Shown: in pieces, positions 43,956-53,288 of the stretch
Layout: each line of letters begins with the position of its first letter
How positions within the stretch are numbered: position 1 is the first letter of the stretch
Assembly: GCF_040932035.1 (NCBI RefSeq)
Contig: NZ_JBFRBB010000005.1
Location: 248,001-312,000, forward strand
Length of the DNA: 64,000 nucleotides
From: Hoeflea_A sp040932035
GTDB lineage: Bacteria > Pseudomonadota > Alphaproteobacteria > Rhizobiales > Rhizobiaceae
Direction of reading: 5' to 3'
Position numbers and translations under genes: made by a program
The notes under the pieces: model-generated
The model's database searches: none
What the model saw: the letters and a program-made list of their open reading frames with translations, nothing else
Told to the model about the DNA's origin: nothing

Positions 43956-44555
43956 ATGGAATTGGAAAGTCAGGACGACGAAAGCCATCATGAACGGGGC
44001 GGATGCCCGGTTCTGGTTACCGAAAGGCTGGTTTTAAGGACCCCGCATCTCGAAGACACAGACGCACTTACCTGTCTCGCCAACAATGCCCGGGTCGCTA
44101 CGATGGTATCGCGCATGCCGCATCCCTATACCCGCAAGGACGCCACGGATTTTATCCGTCGCTCCAAAACGGGCGCGATCGGTAAATGTGTCTACGCCGT
44201 GACGAATTCCGATGACGGCCGGTTTCTCGGTTGCTGCGGGATCGAACCGCAGGACAATCCCGCAACACTGGAGCTCGGCTATTGGATCGGCGAGCCCCAT
44301 TGGGGCAACGGCTATGCCACGGAAGCCGCCCATGCGGTCATCGACATGGCATTCCGCACCCGCAATATCGATTGCATCGATGTTCGTTGCCGGGTCACCA
44401 ACCTCGGCTCGCGCCGGGTGATCCACAAATGCGGTTTCCAGTTCCAGGGAACCGGCATGGTCAACTCGATGGCGCTCGGCAGCGCGGTGCCCGTTGAATG
44501 GTACCGCCTCGATCGCAAGACCTGGATTTCGCTGCGCAGCTGGGCGGCGGCATAA
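43956..44555 (+). CDS. GNAT-family N-acetyltransferase (RimJ/RimL-like)
   Basis: A 199-residue acetyltransferase starting at ATG 43956 with GGAGG 12 bases upstream. The RimJ/RimL-type pattern is clear: VTERLVLRTPHLEDTDAL at the start and the acetyl-CoA loop LGYWIGEPHWGNGYATEAAHAVI. Substrates in this group include N-termini of ribosomal proteins. The place between rpmA and obgE is conserved in rhizobia and would suit a ribosome-linked target, but that is inference. Confidence 0.9.
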   Translation: MELESQDDESHHERGGCPVLVTERLVLRTPHLEDTDALTCLANNARVATMVSRMPHPYTRKDATDFIRRSKTGAIGKCVYAVTNSDDGRFLGCCGIEPQDNPATLELGYWIGEPHWGNGYATEAAHAVIDMAFRTRNIDCIDVRCRVTNLGSRRVIHKCGFQFQGTGMVNSMALGSAVPVEWYRLDRKTWISLRSWAAA

Positions 44556-44560
44556 AATCG

Positions 44561-44595
44561 GGGCCCGTGGCAAAGTTTGCCGCGGGCCCTTTGCT
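44561..44595 (+). terminator. likely terminator after the acetyltransferase gene
   Basis: GGGCCCGTGGCAA (44561-44573) pairs with TTGCCGCGGGCCC (44577-44589; one G-U) around a tiny loop, followed by TTTGCTT. The stem is very strong and the U-run is weak. It begins 5 bp after the gene stop. Confidence 0.65.
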
Positions 44596-44769
44596 TGAAG
44601 GAACCGAACGGATGGTAAATGAACTGCAAATCCTGACAAAGGGCCCACAAACGCCTGCGAAGAGGCGATTTGTGGCCATCCGCTCACGATTGCCTTTGAC
44701 CTGTGCGCAGGCGGGCTTTATCCGTATGGCCAGATTTTCAAACTACAATTGCAGGCGGATAGCGGGCAC

Positions 44770-45804
44770 ATGAAATTTCTCGATCAGGCCAAGATCAATA
44801 TCCGCTCGGGCGACGGTGGCGCCGGATGCGTTTCGTTCCACCGGGAAAAATACATCGAATTCGGCGGACCGGATGGCGGCGACGGCGGACGCGGCGGCGA
44901 TGTGTGGGTCGAGGCCGTTCAGGGCCTCAACACGCTGATCGACTATCGCTATCAGCAGCACTTCAAGGCCAAGACCGGCATGCACGGCATGGGCCGCAAC
45001 CGGACCGGAGCGATGGGATCCGACGTCACACTGAAGGTTCCGGTCGGCACCCAGATCTTTGAAGATGACAATGAAACCCTGATCTGCGACCTGATGGAAG
45101 AGGGCCAGCGTTTCCGGCTGGCTGCCGGTGGCAATGGCGGTTTCGGCAACGCGCATTTCAAATCCTCCACCAACCAGGCGCCGCGGCGTGCCAATCCCGG
45201 CCTTCCGGGCGTTGAGAGAATCGTCTGGCTGCGCCTCAAACTGATTGCCGATGCCGGTCTCGTCGGCCTTCCCAACGCCGGCAAGTCGACGTTCCTGGCG
45301 GCTGTCACGCGCGCCCGCCCCAAAATCGCCGACTATCCCTTCACCACGCTGCACCCCAATCTCGGCGTCGCCAGCGTCGACGGCACCGAGTTCATCATAG
45401 CCGATATACCGGGGCTGATAGAGGGCGCCCATGAAGGCACGGGGGTCGGCGACCGCTTCCTCGGCCATGTCGAACGCACCCGCGTCCTGCTGCACCTTGT
45501 TTCGGCGCAGGAGCATGACGTCGCGAAAGCATACAAGACCGTGCGCGGTGAGATCGAAGCCTATGGTCAGGGCCTCGCCGAGAAGCCGGAAATTGTCGCT
45601 CTCAGCCAGGCGGATATCCTCGATGACGAGCTGCGTGCCGCCCTTGCCGGCGAACTGGAAACGGCCTGCGGCAAGAAACCTATGGTACTGTCCGCCGTAT
45701 CCGGCCTTGGCATGAAGGAAGCGCTGCGGGCGCTGCGGCACATCATCGACGAGACCAAACAGGCAGAAGAGCCCGTACAGCCGGACACGCGCTGGCAGGA
45801 TTGA
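44770..45804 (+). CDS. obgE: ribosome-assembly GTPase ObgE
   Basis: Binds the 50S subunit during late assembly and links it to growth state. It is a 344-residue protein from ATG 44770. The glycine-rich Obg domain (1-158; MKFLDQAKINIRSGDGGAGC) precedes the GTPase domain with P-loop GLPNAGKST (166-174), switch FTTLHPN, G3 ADIPGLIEGAH, and NKxD replaced by the SQAD form (ALSQADILDD). The C-terminus is short. proB starts 5 bp downstream, giving an obgE-proB-proA run. Confidence 0.95.
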   Translation: MKFLDQAKINIRSGDGGAGCVSFHREKYIEFGGPDGGDGGRGGDVWVEAVQGLNTLIDYRYQQHFKAKTGMHGMGRNRTGAMGSDVTLKVPVGTQIFEDDNETLICDLMEEGQRFRLAAGGNGGFGNAHFKSSTNQAPRRANPGLPGVERIVWLRLKLIADAGLVGLPNAGKSTFLAAVTRARPKIADYPFTTLHPNLGVASVDGTEFIIADIPGLIEGAHEGTGVGDRFLGHVERTRVLLHLVSAQEHDVAKAYKTVRGEIEAYGQGLAEKPEIVALSQADILDDELRAALAGELETACGKKPMVLSAVSGLGMKEALRALRHIIDETKQAEEPVQPDTRWQD

Positions 45805-45809
45805 ACATC

Positions 45810-46976
45810 ATGAGTGCCGAAGAGAACAGTCTGCGCAGCTACAGGCGCATAACGATCAAGGTGGGTTCGGCCCTGCTTGTCGACCGGCAGCACGGGCTGC
45901 GCCGGCAGTGGGTGGATGCGCTTTGCCAGGATATATCAGCGCTGCGTCGCGACGGCGCCGACGTCATCGTCGTCTCTTCCGGATCGATTGCCCTCGGGCG
46001 GACCGTCATGCAGGGCACGAGCCTCGGGCCTTCGCGCGGGCGCATCAAGCTGGAGGAAAGCCAGGCGGCGGCCGCCATCGGGCAGATTGCGCTCGCAAAG
46101 GCCTGGTCTGAGGCGCTCTCGGAACAAAATCTCGTTGCCGGTCAGGTGCTGCTGACGCTTGGCGACACCGAGGAGCGCCGACGCTACCTCAATGCCCGCG
46201 CAACCATTCACCAGCTCTTGAAAGCCGGCGCAGTGCCGGTCATCAATGAAAACGATACCGTTGCCACCAATGAAATCCGCTACGGCGACAATGACCGCCT
46301 GGCGGCTAGGGTCGCCACCATGGCCGGCGCCGACATGCTGGTTCTCCTTTCGGATGTTGACGGTCTTTATTCCGCACCGCCGGACAACAACCCCGACGCC
46401 GAGTTCCTGCACCGGATCGACGAGATAACCCCGCAGATCGATGCAATGGCGGGCGACGCCGGCTCCGAACTGTCGCGCGGCGGCATGAAGACCAAGATCG
46501 AGGCCGGGCGCATCGCCACCAAGGCGGGCTGCGCCATGATCATTGCATCCGGCAAGGTCGAGCATCCGCTTCGCGCCATCGAAGAGGGTGCACGCCACAG
46601 CCTCTTCCTGCCCAGCGCTTCTCCGGTGACCGCGCGCAAAAAATGGATTGCCGGACAGTTGGAGCCGGCGGGCCGGTTTTTTGTCGATGACGGCGCACAG
46701 AAGGCCCTTAAATCCGGAAAGAGCCTGCTGCCTGCCGGTGTACGGAATGTGACCGGCAAGTTCCTGCGCGGCGACACCGTCGCCATCTGCAATCTTGCCG
46801 GATACGAATTTGCCCGCGGACTTGCCGCCTATGGCGCTGACGAGGCAACGCTGATTGCCGGTCGAAAATCCTCCGAAATAGCTGAAATTCTTGGTTATTC
46901 GGGGCGTGCCGCCATGATCCACCGCGACGACATGGTGTTGACAGGGGCGCAATTTGCCTCGAATGAAGACGATTAA
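45810..46976 (+). CDS. proB: glutamate 5-kinase
   Basis: First enzyme of proline synthesis, making gamma-glutamyl phosphate. ATG 45810 (MSAEENSLRSYRRITIKVGSALL) is used; a TTG at 45801 overlapping the obgE stop is less likely. The amino-acid kinase domain (1-255) shows IKVGSALLVD, VVSSGSIALGR, INENDTVATNEIRYGDNDRLAARVA and the GGMKTKIEAGRIA loop; a C-terminal PUA domain follows (about 277-375). It has 388 residues. Feedback inhibition by proline is usual in the family. It is followed by proA. Confidence 0.95.
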   Translation: MSAEENSLRSYRRITIKVGSALLVDRQHGLRRQWVDALCQDISALRRDGADVIVVSSGSIALGRTVMQGTSLGPSRGRIKLEESQAAAAIGQIALAKAWSEALSEQNLVAGQVLLTLGDTEERRRYLNARATIHQLLKAGAVPVINENDTVATNEIRYGDNDRLAARVATMAGADMLVLLSDVDGLYSAPPDNNPDAEFLHRIDEITPQIDAMAGDAGSELSRGGMKTKIEAGRIATKAGCAMIIASGKVEHPLRAIEEGARHSLFLPSASPVTARKKWIAGQLEPAGRFFVDDGAQKALKSGKSLLPAGVRNVTGKFLRGDTVAICNLAGYEFARGLAAYGADEATLIAGRKSSEIAEILGYSGRAAMIHRDDMVLTGAQFASNEDD

Positions 46977-46995
46977 AGTAATGGGAAACGGTAAG

Positions 46996-48279
46996 ATGTT
47001 GGACGAGGTTGCGAAGGACATGGACGTTGCAGAGCTGATGGCTGTCATCGGCGCCAGCGCGAAAGCCGCAAGCGCGCCACTCGCCATTGCGACGTCTGAG
47101 CAGAAAAACGCCGCGCTGACCGCCATGGCCGATGCGATCGACGCCGGCACGGACGCGATCCTGAAAGCCAACGCCATCGACATGGAAATTGCTGCCGGCA
47201 CGGACATGGCGGCATCCTTCCTCGACCGCCTGAGACTTGACGGCGCCCGCGTTGCTGCAATGGCCGAGGGTATTCGGGCCATCGCTTCCCTGAAAGATCC
47301 GGTCGGCGATGTCATTGCCAGCTGGACCCGGCCCAACGGTCTTGAAATCGAACGGGTGCGCACGCCGCTCGGCGTTATCGGCGTGATCTATGAAAGCCGG
47401 CCCAATGTGACGGCGGACGCCGGCGCGCTTTGCCTGAAAGCCGGCAACGCGGTTGTCTTGCGCGGCGGATCGGACTCCCACAACTCTTCGAGGGCAATCC
47501 ACAAATGCCTGGTTGAAGGTTTGAAATCAGCCGGCCTTCCCGAACATGCAATCCAGCTCGTACCGGTCACCGACCGCATGGCCGTTGGTGAAATGCTCAA
47601 GGGTCTGGGAGGCGCGATCGACGTGATCGTTCCGAGAGGAGGAAGAAGCCTGGTGGAGCGGGTTCAAAGTGAAGCGCGCGTTCCTGTTTTTGCGCATCTA
47701 GAGGGTCTGTGTCACATCTATGTCGACAAATCGGCCGATCTCGACATGGCAAAAGCGATTGCGGTTAACGCAAAAATGCGCCGAACCGGCATTTGCGGGG
47801 CCGCTGAAACGTTGCTGGTGGATAAAAATGCGGCCGCAACGCATCTTGTACCGCTGCTTGACGCTTTAAGCGCTGCCGGTTGCGAAATCCGGGCGTCTTC
47901 CGATGTGAAGGAAGCCTTTCCGAAGGCAATTCCCGCCAGCGAAGAAGATTGGTCCACCGAATATCTCGACAGCATCATTTCCGTCGCGCTGGTTAATGGA
48001 ATCGACGGTGCCATAGAACATATCGGCCGTTATTCCTCAAACCACACCGAGGCGGTCATTGCCGAGGATGCAGCTGTTGTCGAACGGTTCATGAACGAGA
48101 TCGATTCGGCAATCCTGCTGCATAATGCCTCGACCCAGTTTGCCGATGGCGGCGAGTTCGGCATGGGTGCCGAAATCGGCATCGCGACAGGCAAGATGCA
48201 CGCCCGCGGGCCGGTTGGCGTCGAGCAGCTGACCTCATTCAAATACCGGGTGCGCGGCAGCGGCCAGGTCCGCCCATAG
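46996..48279 (+). CDS. proA: glutamate-5-semialdehyde dehydrogenase (gamma-glutamyl phosphate reductase)
   Basis: Second step of proline synthesis, NADPH-dependent. Start taken at ATG 46996 (MLDEVAKDMDVAELM), which has GGGAAACGG upstream; an ATG at 46981, five bases after the proB stop, would add five residues. It has 427 residues. The aldehyde dehydrogenase-like fold has VRTPLGVIGVIYESRPNVT, NAVVLRGGSD, VIVPRGGRSLVERV and the catalytic Cys in RRTGICGAAETLLVD. ProB and ProA form a complex that channels the labile phosphate. Confidence 0.95.
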   Translation: MLDEVAKDMDVAELMAVIGASAKAASAPLAIATSEQKNAALTAMADAIDAGTDAILKANAIDMEIAAGTDMAASFLDRLRLDGARVAAMAEGIRAIASLKDPVGDVIASWTRPNGLEIERVRTPLGVIGVIYESRPNVTADAGALCLKAGNAVVLRGGSDSHNSSRAIHKCLVEGLKSAGLPEHAIQLVPVTDRMAVGEMLKGLGGAIDVIVPRGGRSLVERVQSEARVPVFAHLEGLCHIYVDKSADLDMAKAIAVNAKMRRTGICGAAETLLVDKNAAATHLVPLLDALSAAGCEIRASSDVKEAFPKAIPASEEDWSTEYLDSIISVALVNGIDGAIEHIGRYSSNHTEAVIAEDAAVVERFMNEIDSAILLHNASTQFADGGEFGMGAEIGIATGKMHARGPVGVEQLTSFKYRVRGSGQVRP

Positions 48280-48296
48280 CAAATGCCGGAAGCCCG

Positions 48297-48956
48297 TTGA
48301 CCGAACCCGATCAGATCCCAGCATCACTGTTGCGCATGCCCCATGTCGAACCGGGCATGGCTGTCGGCCTGTTCGGCGGTTCATTCAATCCACCCCATGA
48401 GGGCCATGTTCTGGTCGCCGATACTGCCATAAGAAAGCTTCGCCTTGATCAGTTGTGGTGGATCGTAACGCCCGGCAATCCTTTGAAAGACAACAGCAAT
48501 CTTGCGCGACTTTCGACGCGCATTGAGTGGAGCCGCGAGATTGCCACCGATCCCCGGATCAAATTCACCGCCTTCGAGACCGCCCATAATCTTCGCTACA
48601 CGGCACAAACGCTTCGCTTCGTGAAACAGCGCAACCATGGCGTGAAGTTCGTCTGGGTTATGGGCGCCGACAATCTTGCCGGATTCCACCACTGGCAGGA
48701 CTGGCAATTCATCGCCAACGCCATGCCCATCGCAATCGTCGACCGGCCCGGATCGACTTTGTCCTATCTGTCTTCGATCATGGCCAAAACCTTCGGTCAC
48801 GCGCGTGTCGATGAAAACGACGTGGCCGCCCTTGCCCGGATGAAGCCGCCGGCATGGACATTTATTCACGGCCCGAGATCACCGCATTCGTCGACAGCGA
48901 TCCGCAAGACGCAGGAAAAACAGAGCACAAATGATCCACCAACGGACCGCAATTGA
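48297..48956 (+). CDS. nadD: nicotinate-nucleotide adenylyltransferase
   Basis: Makes deamido-NAD from NaMN and ATP. The frame starts TTG at 48297, five bases after GGAAG; an ATG at 48336 lacks a ribosome site and would start just before the core. Motifs: GLFGGSFNPPHEGHV (nucleotidyl transferase T/HxGH), WWIVTPGNPLK, GADNLAGFHHWQDW and the C-terminal SSTAIRK. It has 219 residues. Overlap of function with the following rsfS-rlmH group is only through operon order, common in rhizobia. Confidence 0.93.
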   Translation: MTEPDQIPASLLRMPHVEPGMAVGLFGGSFNPPHEGHVLVADTAIRKLRLDQLWWIVTPGNPLKDNSNLARLSTRIEWSREIATDPRIKFTAFETAHNLRYTAQTLRFVKQRNHGVKFVWVMGADNLAGFHHWQDWQFIANAMPIAIVDRPGSTLSYLSSIMAKTFGHARVDENDVAALARMKPPAWTFIHGPRSPHSSTAIRKTQEKQSTNDPPTDRN

Positions 48957-48992
48957 ATATAGATCACCCAAAAAATCGTGATGAGCTTTGTC

Positions 48993-49021
48993 TTGAATCC
49001 TTAAGCTATCCATGCCTATCC
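48993..49021 (+). promoter_or_regulatory. candidate promoter of rsfS
   Basis: TTGAAT (48993-48998) and CTATCC (49016-49021) lie 17 bases apart in the 221-bp gap before rsfS. Rhizobial promoters often use CTTGAA-like -35 and CTATNN -10 elements. Confidence 0.4.
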
Positions 49022-49177
49022 TAAGGTGTATTTGCTGCAATGCGTATCGTCTGAGTCGTTTTTGCGGTTTTCGGACGGCTATTGGAGCGGGGAAACGCCG
49101 GCAATGAGGCCGTATGACGTTGCAGTCCCCGTATCAAGGGCAAATCGAAGCTTGTTCTGTTTCGGAAAGGAAAGACA

Positions 49178-49588
49178 CTGAGAACAGCACACAGCAAGGG
49201 AAATGCCGAACACATTTCCTCATCCGCACTGGAAAGCGGCTCTGCTGCATTTCATGCGTTGAAACTGGTCCTCGCCAGCCTCGAGGAATCCAAGGCGGAA
49301 GACACTGTCTCCATCGACATTGCCGGTAAGTCTGCACTGGGCGACCACATGGTTGTTGCGTCCGGTCGGTCCAACCGTCATGTCACAGCCATCTGTGATC
49401 ACCTTCTGCGCGATCTGAAAAATGCTGGTTTCGGATCGGCCAAGGTCGAAGGTTTGAGCAATGGTGACTGGGTCCTGATCGACACCGGAGACATCATCAT
49501 TCACGTGTTCCGCCCCGAAGTCAGGGAATTCTACAACATCGAGAAGATGTGGATGGCTCCTGAAGTCGATGAGGATACGGTGCACTAG
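49178..49588 (+). CDS. rsfS: ribosomal silencing factor RsfS
   Basis: Binds L14 and blocks subunit joining under nutrient limitation. The core (ALKLVLASLEESKAEDTV, GDHMVVASGRSNRHV, GDWVLIDTGDIIIHVF, FYNIEKMW) is complete. The frame has no ATG, GTG or TTG before the core: the first usual start is TTG 49259, which cuts helix 1 by about five residues compared with E. coli. The CTG at 49178 lies 4 bases after GGAAAGGAAAG, the best ribosome site, and gives a lead LRTAHSKGNAE that resembles the M-x-T-x-H-A-K-G start I recall for rhizobial homologues. I therefore place the start there, with caution. 136 residues. Confidence 0.82.
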   Translation: MRTAHSKGNAEHISSSALESGSAAFHALKLVLASLEESKAEDTVSIDIAGKSALGDHMVVASGRSNRHVTAICDHLLRDLKNAGFGSAKVEGLSNGDWVLIDTGDIIIHVFRPEVREFYNIEKMWMAPEVDEDTVH

Positions 49589-49656
49589 TGGCCCGGAACT
49601 GAATACCGTTCGGTATTGAAATAATATTCAGAACGAAGTTCAGGTTCAGCCACTAG
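49585..49656. repeat. long imperfect inverted repeat between rsfS and rlmH
   Basis: CTAGTGGC (49585-49592, overlapping the rsfS stop) pairs with GCCACTAG (49649-49656). Inside, GAACTGAA (49596-49603) pairs with TTCAGGTTC (49639-49647, one bulge), and AATACC pairs with GGTATT around GTTC. The whole forms a branched hairpin of about 72 nt. No U-run follows. It could be a transcript-end structure or a small repeat element. Confidence 0.6.
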
Positions 49657-49784
49657 ACTGGTAAGCTTTTGTTTCTTGTATGGTATCGGGTCTCTGCCGC
49701 ATTGAATGCGGCTCGACCGGAACCATTCGCACGAAGCATCAGCCGTCAACTTTGCCCGATGCGGCGGCTATAAGGCGAGGCAAA

Positions 49785-50267
49785 ATGCGGGTGACGATTT
49801 ATGCCGTGGGCCGGTTGAAGGCCGGCCCCGAAAGAGAGCTTGCAGCGCGCTATGTCGATCGCTTTTCCAAAACCGGTGCTGCCCAGGGTTTGAGCTTCAC
49901 TCGCATTATCGAGCTGCCCGAAAGCCGCGCATCCAACGCCGCGACCCGCAAGCGCGAAGAGTATGCGGCTCTGCAAAAGCAGTTGCCTGCCGATTCTATC
50001 GTTGTTGCACTCGATGAACGCGGCCGCACACCTGATTCAAACGAATTTGCGGGAATGCTGGGGAAATGGTGCGATGCCGGGCGGCGCGACCTTGCCATCA
50101 CGATCGGCGGTGCCGACGGCCACGATCCGCAGTTGCTTGAACAGGCCGATGTGGTGATATCCTTCGGCAAAATGACCTGGCCGAATCAGATTGTGCGTAT
50201 CCTGCTTGCAGAGCAGCTCTACCGTGCATCGACCATTCTTGCCGGCCATCCCTACCATCGGAACTAA
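49785..50267 (+). CDS. rlmH: 23S rRNA pseudouridine-1915 N3-methyltransferase
   Basis: SPOUT-class methyltransferase acting on helix 69 of the complete ribosome. It has 160 residues from ATG 49785 (MRVTIYAVGRLKAGPE). The SAM knot region is ALDERGRTPDSNEFA, AITIGGADGHDP and ISFGKMTWPNQIVRILLAEQLYRA, ending in the invariant HPYHRN. Pairing with rsfS is conserved across bacteria, placing both in ribosome function. Confidence 0.96.
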   Translation: MRVTIYAVGRLKAGPERELAARYVDRFSKTGAAQGLSFTRIIELPESRASNAATRKREEYAALQKQLPADSIVVALDERGRTPDSNEFAGMLGKWCDAGRRDLAITIGGADGHDPQLLEQADVVISFGKMTWPNQIVRILLAEQLYRASTILAGHPYHRN

Positions 50268-50484
50268 GGCATCTGCCATATCACGGCCATTCTTGAGTGC
50301 CAGACAGGCCTGATACCGTTCTGCACCAGTCAATCGGGCGACTGTCTGAAACCATCACGAATTAATACTGGGGGAGCGCAATATTGAGGCATGCAACGGG
50401 TCGATACCCGGTTCCCTTGTCTTACGGCATTGCCTCATACGGCCGGGCGGCTATGGTTGTTGAGGGGAAAATACGCGGGAATTC

Positions 50485-51933
50485 ATGATTCGCACCTTGC
50501 AGAACATACAGCACGCACCGCACTTTGCGGCCGTGGCTTCCTGTTTCGGCACGCAACCGGTCGCACACCTGTGCGCCAGCGCCCTTTTGGTTGCCGCCAT
50601 CATCGTGCAGGGTTCCACTACGCCGGCCAACGCGCAATCGCACAAGCAGGCGCGTCACGCCAACGCCGATACAAGCAAGATCGAGACCCTCAATCAGCAG
50701 CGCCAGAAAGAACTTGGCGAACTGGAACGGATCGCCGCCGATATTGAGCTCTCCAAGGAGCGGCGGGCGGCGCTTGAAGAGGGTATAGACGCGCTCAAGA
50801 AAGACCAGGCAACGCTGCGAACCGCATTGGTCCAGAGCGCAAAGACACAAAAGAAGCTCAGCGAAGACATTTCGGAGAGCGAGCTGCGCCTTGCCAGCCT
50901 GAGCGGGCGGCATGCCGAAGTGCGGCAATCCCTCAATGCGCGCCGCGGCGTTCTGGCGGAAGTCCTGGCGGCGCTGCAGAGGATGGGCAGGAACCCGCCG
51001 CCGGCGCTGCTTGTCAGCCCGGAAGATGCGCTTTCATCCGTCCGAAGCGCCATCCTGCTTGGCGCGGTCGTGCCCGAAATACGTGAGCAGACGGATCGCC
51101 TCGTCGCCGACCTGCAGGAACTGACGGATATTCGTGCTTCCATTGCCAATGAGCGGGTACTTCTTCTGGCAACGCTTGAAGAACAGGCAGAAGAAGAAGA
51201 AAAGCTGACGCTGCTGCTTACTGAAAAGCGCAAACTGGCCGACGAGAGCCTTCAAAAGCTGGAGGCCGAAGCGCGTGAATCGCGGCAGCTTGCCGCCCGC
51301 GCCGAAAGTCTTGAGGACCTTATCGCTTCGCTTGGCAATGAAATCGAGTCGGTGCGCAAGTCGATTGAGGAAGCGCGGCTTACGGAAGAAAAACGCGCTG
51401 CTGAATCGCAAAAACAAAGGGAAAAGGCGCGCGAACTCGCCAGAACGGCAAAGCCCGACGCAAGCCGCATCGCACCTGCCTTTGCTTTTTCCAGATTGAA
51501 GAACAAGCTGGAACTGCCCGTTGCCGGAAAGGCCAAATACGGTTTTGGAGAGGACGACGATACGGGCCGCCAGCTCAAGGGCATGATGATTTCAACCGGG
51601 CCTGACGCGATTGTTACAGCGCCGGCAGACGGTTGGGTGGTATATTCGGGCCCGTTCCGCTCCTATGGCCAGCTGATTATTCTCAATGCCGGAGACGGCT
51701 ATCACCTTGTCATGGCCGGAATGGGCAGCACCAATGCCGATATCGGTCAGTTCGTCGTCGCCGGCGAACCGATCGGGCGTATGAGTGCAACAAAGGTCGC
51801 GTCGGCAACGGCATTGGCTCTGGCTTCGACAGAGCCGACGCTCTACATTGAATTTAGAAGAAACGGAAAACCTGTTGATCCGGCTCCGTGGTGGGCCAGC
51901 AATCCTTCCGGAAGGGTACGCAATGATTCGTAA
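50485..51933 (+). CDS. EnvC-type murein hydrolase activator with degenerate LytM domain
   Basis: Periplasmic factor expected to activate amidases at the septum. It has 482 residues from ATG 50485 with a signal region (about 25-52, ending TTPANAQS). Residues 60-330 are coiled coil, rich in Glu, Lys, Arg and Leu. The C-terminal peptidase M23/LytM domain (about 345-475) lacks the zinc ligands: the HxxxD and HxH positions read as GMMISTGPDA and LYIEFRR. That is the EnvC state, catalytically dead but able to activate an amidase. The ctpA start lies 11 bp inside its 3' end. Confidence 0.88.
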   Translation: MIRTLQNIQHAPHFAAVASCFGTQPVAHLCASALLVAAIIVQGSTTPANAQSHKQARHANADTSKIETLNQQRQKELGELERIAADIELSKERRAALEEGIDALKKDQATLRTALVQSAKTQKKLSEDISESELRLASLSGRHAEVRQSLNARRGVLAEVLAALQRMGRNPPPALLVSPEDALSSVRSAILLGAVVPEIREQTDRLVADLQELTDIRASIANERVLLLATLEEQAEEEEKLTLLLTEKRKLADESLQKLEAEARESRQLAARAESLEDLIASLGNEIESVRKSIEEARLTEEKRAAESQKQREKARELARTAKPDASRIAPAFAFSRLKNKLELPVAGKAKYGFGEDDDTGRQLKGMMISTGPDAIVTAPADGWVVYSGPFRSYGQLIILNAGDGYHLVMAGMGSTNADIGQFVVAGEPIGRMSATKVASATALALASTEPTLYIEFRRNGKPVDPAPWWASNPSGRVRNDS

Positions 51934-53284
51934 AGTTACACTCCTGGCCGCTGGCGTCGTTATCGGCGCATTGTCCGTCAGTGCAATTCAGTCAGCCGGC
52001 ACGTCTGCCGAGGCCGCCAATTCCGAGACCTACAGGCAGCTCTCCATTTTCGGGGACGTCTTCGAAAGGGTCCGGGCCCAATATGTGACGCCCCCGGAGG
52101 AAAGCGAGCTGATTGAGAGCGCCATCAACGGCATGCTCACGTCGCTCGATCCGCACTCAAGCTACCTCAACGCCAAGGACGCCGACGACATGCGCACGCA
52201 GACGCGCGGCGAATTCGGCGGGCTGGGCATTGAAGTCACACTCGACAGGGACAGCGAACTGGTGAAGGTCATCACGCCGATCGATGACACCCCGGCTTCC
52301 AAGGCCGGTGTTCTTGCCGGCGACCTGATTTCCGAGATCGACGGCGAACCGGTGCGTGGGCTGACGCTGTCGCAGGCTGTTGAAAAAATGCGCGGACCGG
52401 TCGGGTCCGACATTGATCTGACAGTCTTGCGCGAGGGTGCGGATGCGCCGATCAATATTCAGATCACCCGTGCGATCATCAAGATCAAGGCGGTCAAATA
52501 CCGGGTTGAAGGCGACGTCGGATATATCCGCCTGATCTCCTTCACCGAAAAGACCTATAACGACCTTGCAAATGCCATCGAGAACATCAACGAGAAGATC
52601 CCCGCCGACAAGCTGAAGGGATATGTTGTCGATCTCCGGCTCAACCCCGGCGGTCTGCTCGACCAGGCAATCAACGTTTCTGACGCATTCCTCGACCGCG
52701 GTGAAATCGTTTCTACGCGCGGACGCAATGCCGAAGAAACCCGCCGCTACAACTCGCGGCCGGGCGATCTAACCGATGGCAAGCCGGTCATCGTGCTCGT
52801 CAATGGCGGCTCGGCAAGTGCGTCGGAAATCGTTGCCGGTGCGCTTCAGGACCACAAGCGCGCCACCATCATCGGTACACGCTCCTTTGGCAAGGGATCG
52901 GTGCAGACCATCATCCCGCTCGGTGAGAACGGCGCTTTGCGCCTGACGACGGCGCTCTACTACACGCCGTCCGGCAAATCGATCCAGGGAACCGGCATCA
53001 AGCCCGACATCATCGTCGAACAGCCGCTGCCCGAGGAATTGCAGGGACGCGTGCGCCAGACCGGCGAATCGGAACTTCGCGGCCATATCCAGGGCCAGGA
53101 AGAAACCGATGAAGGCTCCGGCTCCATCGCCTATGTCCCGCCGGAAGCCGAAGATGACGAGCAGCTGGGCTACGCCCTTGAGCTGATCCGCGGCGAAAAG
53201 ACGGATCCGGCCTTCCCGCCGAACACCGACAAGACGGCCGATGCAGCCAAGGATGTTGACAAAGCCGGCAGCAAGACCGAATAA
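51923..53284 (+). CDS. ctpA: carboxy-terminal processing protease (S41 family)
   Basis: Periplasmic serine protease of the tail-specific type. It has 453 residues from ATG 51923 (MIRKVTLLAAGVVIGALSVSA, signal or anchor). A PDZ domain (about 100-180; GGLGIEVTLD) precedes the catalytic S41 domain with the nucleophile Ser in NGGSASASEIVAGAL and the Lys in TRSFGKGSVQT. Ends with an acidic tail. It overlaps the EnvC-type gene by 11 bp, so the two are translationally coupled. Proteases of this class tune peptidoglycan hydrolases. Confidence 0.95.
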   Translation: MIRKVTLLAAGVVIGALSVSAIQSAGTSAEAANSETYRQLSIFGDVFERVRAQYVTPPEESELIESAINGMLTSLDPHSSYLNAKDADDMRTQTRGEFGGLGIEVTLDRDSELVKVITPIDDTPASKAGVLAGDLISEIDGEPVRGLTLSQAVEKMRGPVGSDIDLTVLREGADAPINIQITRAIIKIKAVKYRVEGDVGYIRLISFTEKTYNDLANAIENINEKIPADKLKGYVVDLRLNPGGLLDQAINVSDAFLDRGEIVSTRGRNAEETRRYNSRPGDLTDGKPVIVLVNGGSASASEIVAGALQDHKRATIIGTRSFGKGSVQTIIPLGENGALRLTTALYYTPSGKSIQGTGIKPDIIVEQPLPEELQGRVRQTGESELRGHIQGQEETDEGSGSIAYVPPEAEDDEQLGYALELIRGEKTDPAFPPNTDKTADAAKDVDKAGSKTE

Positions 53285-53288
53285 GCGA

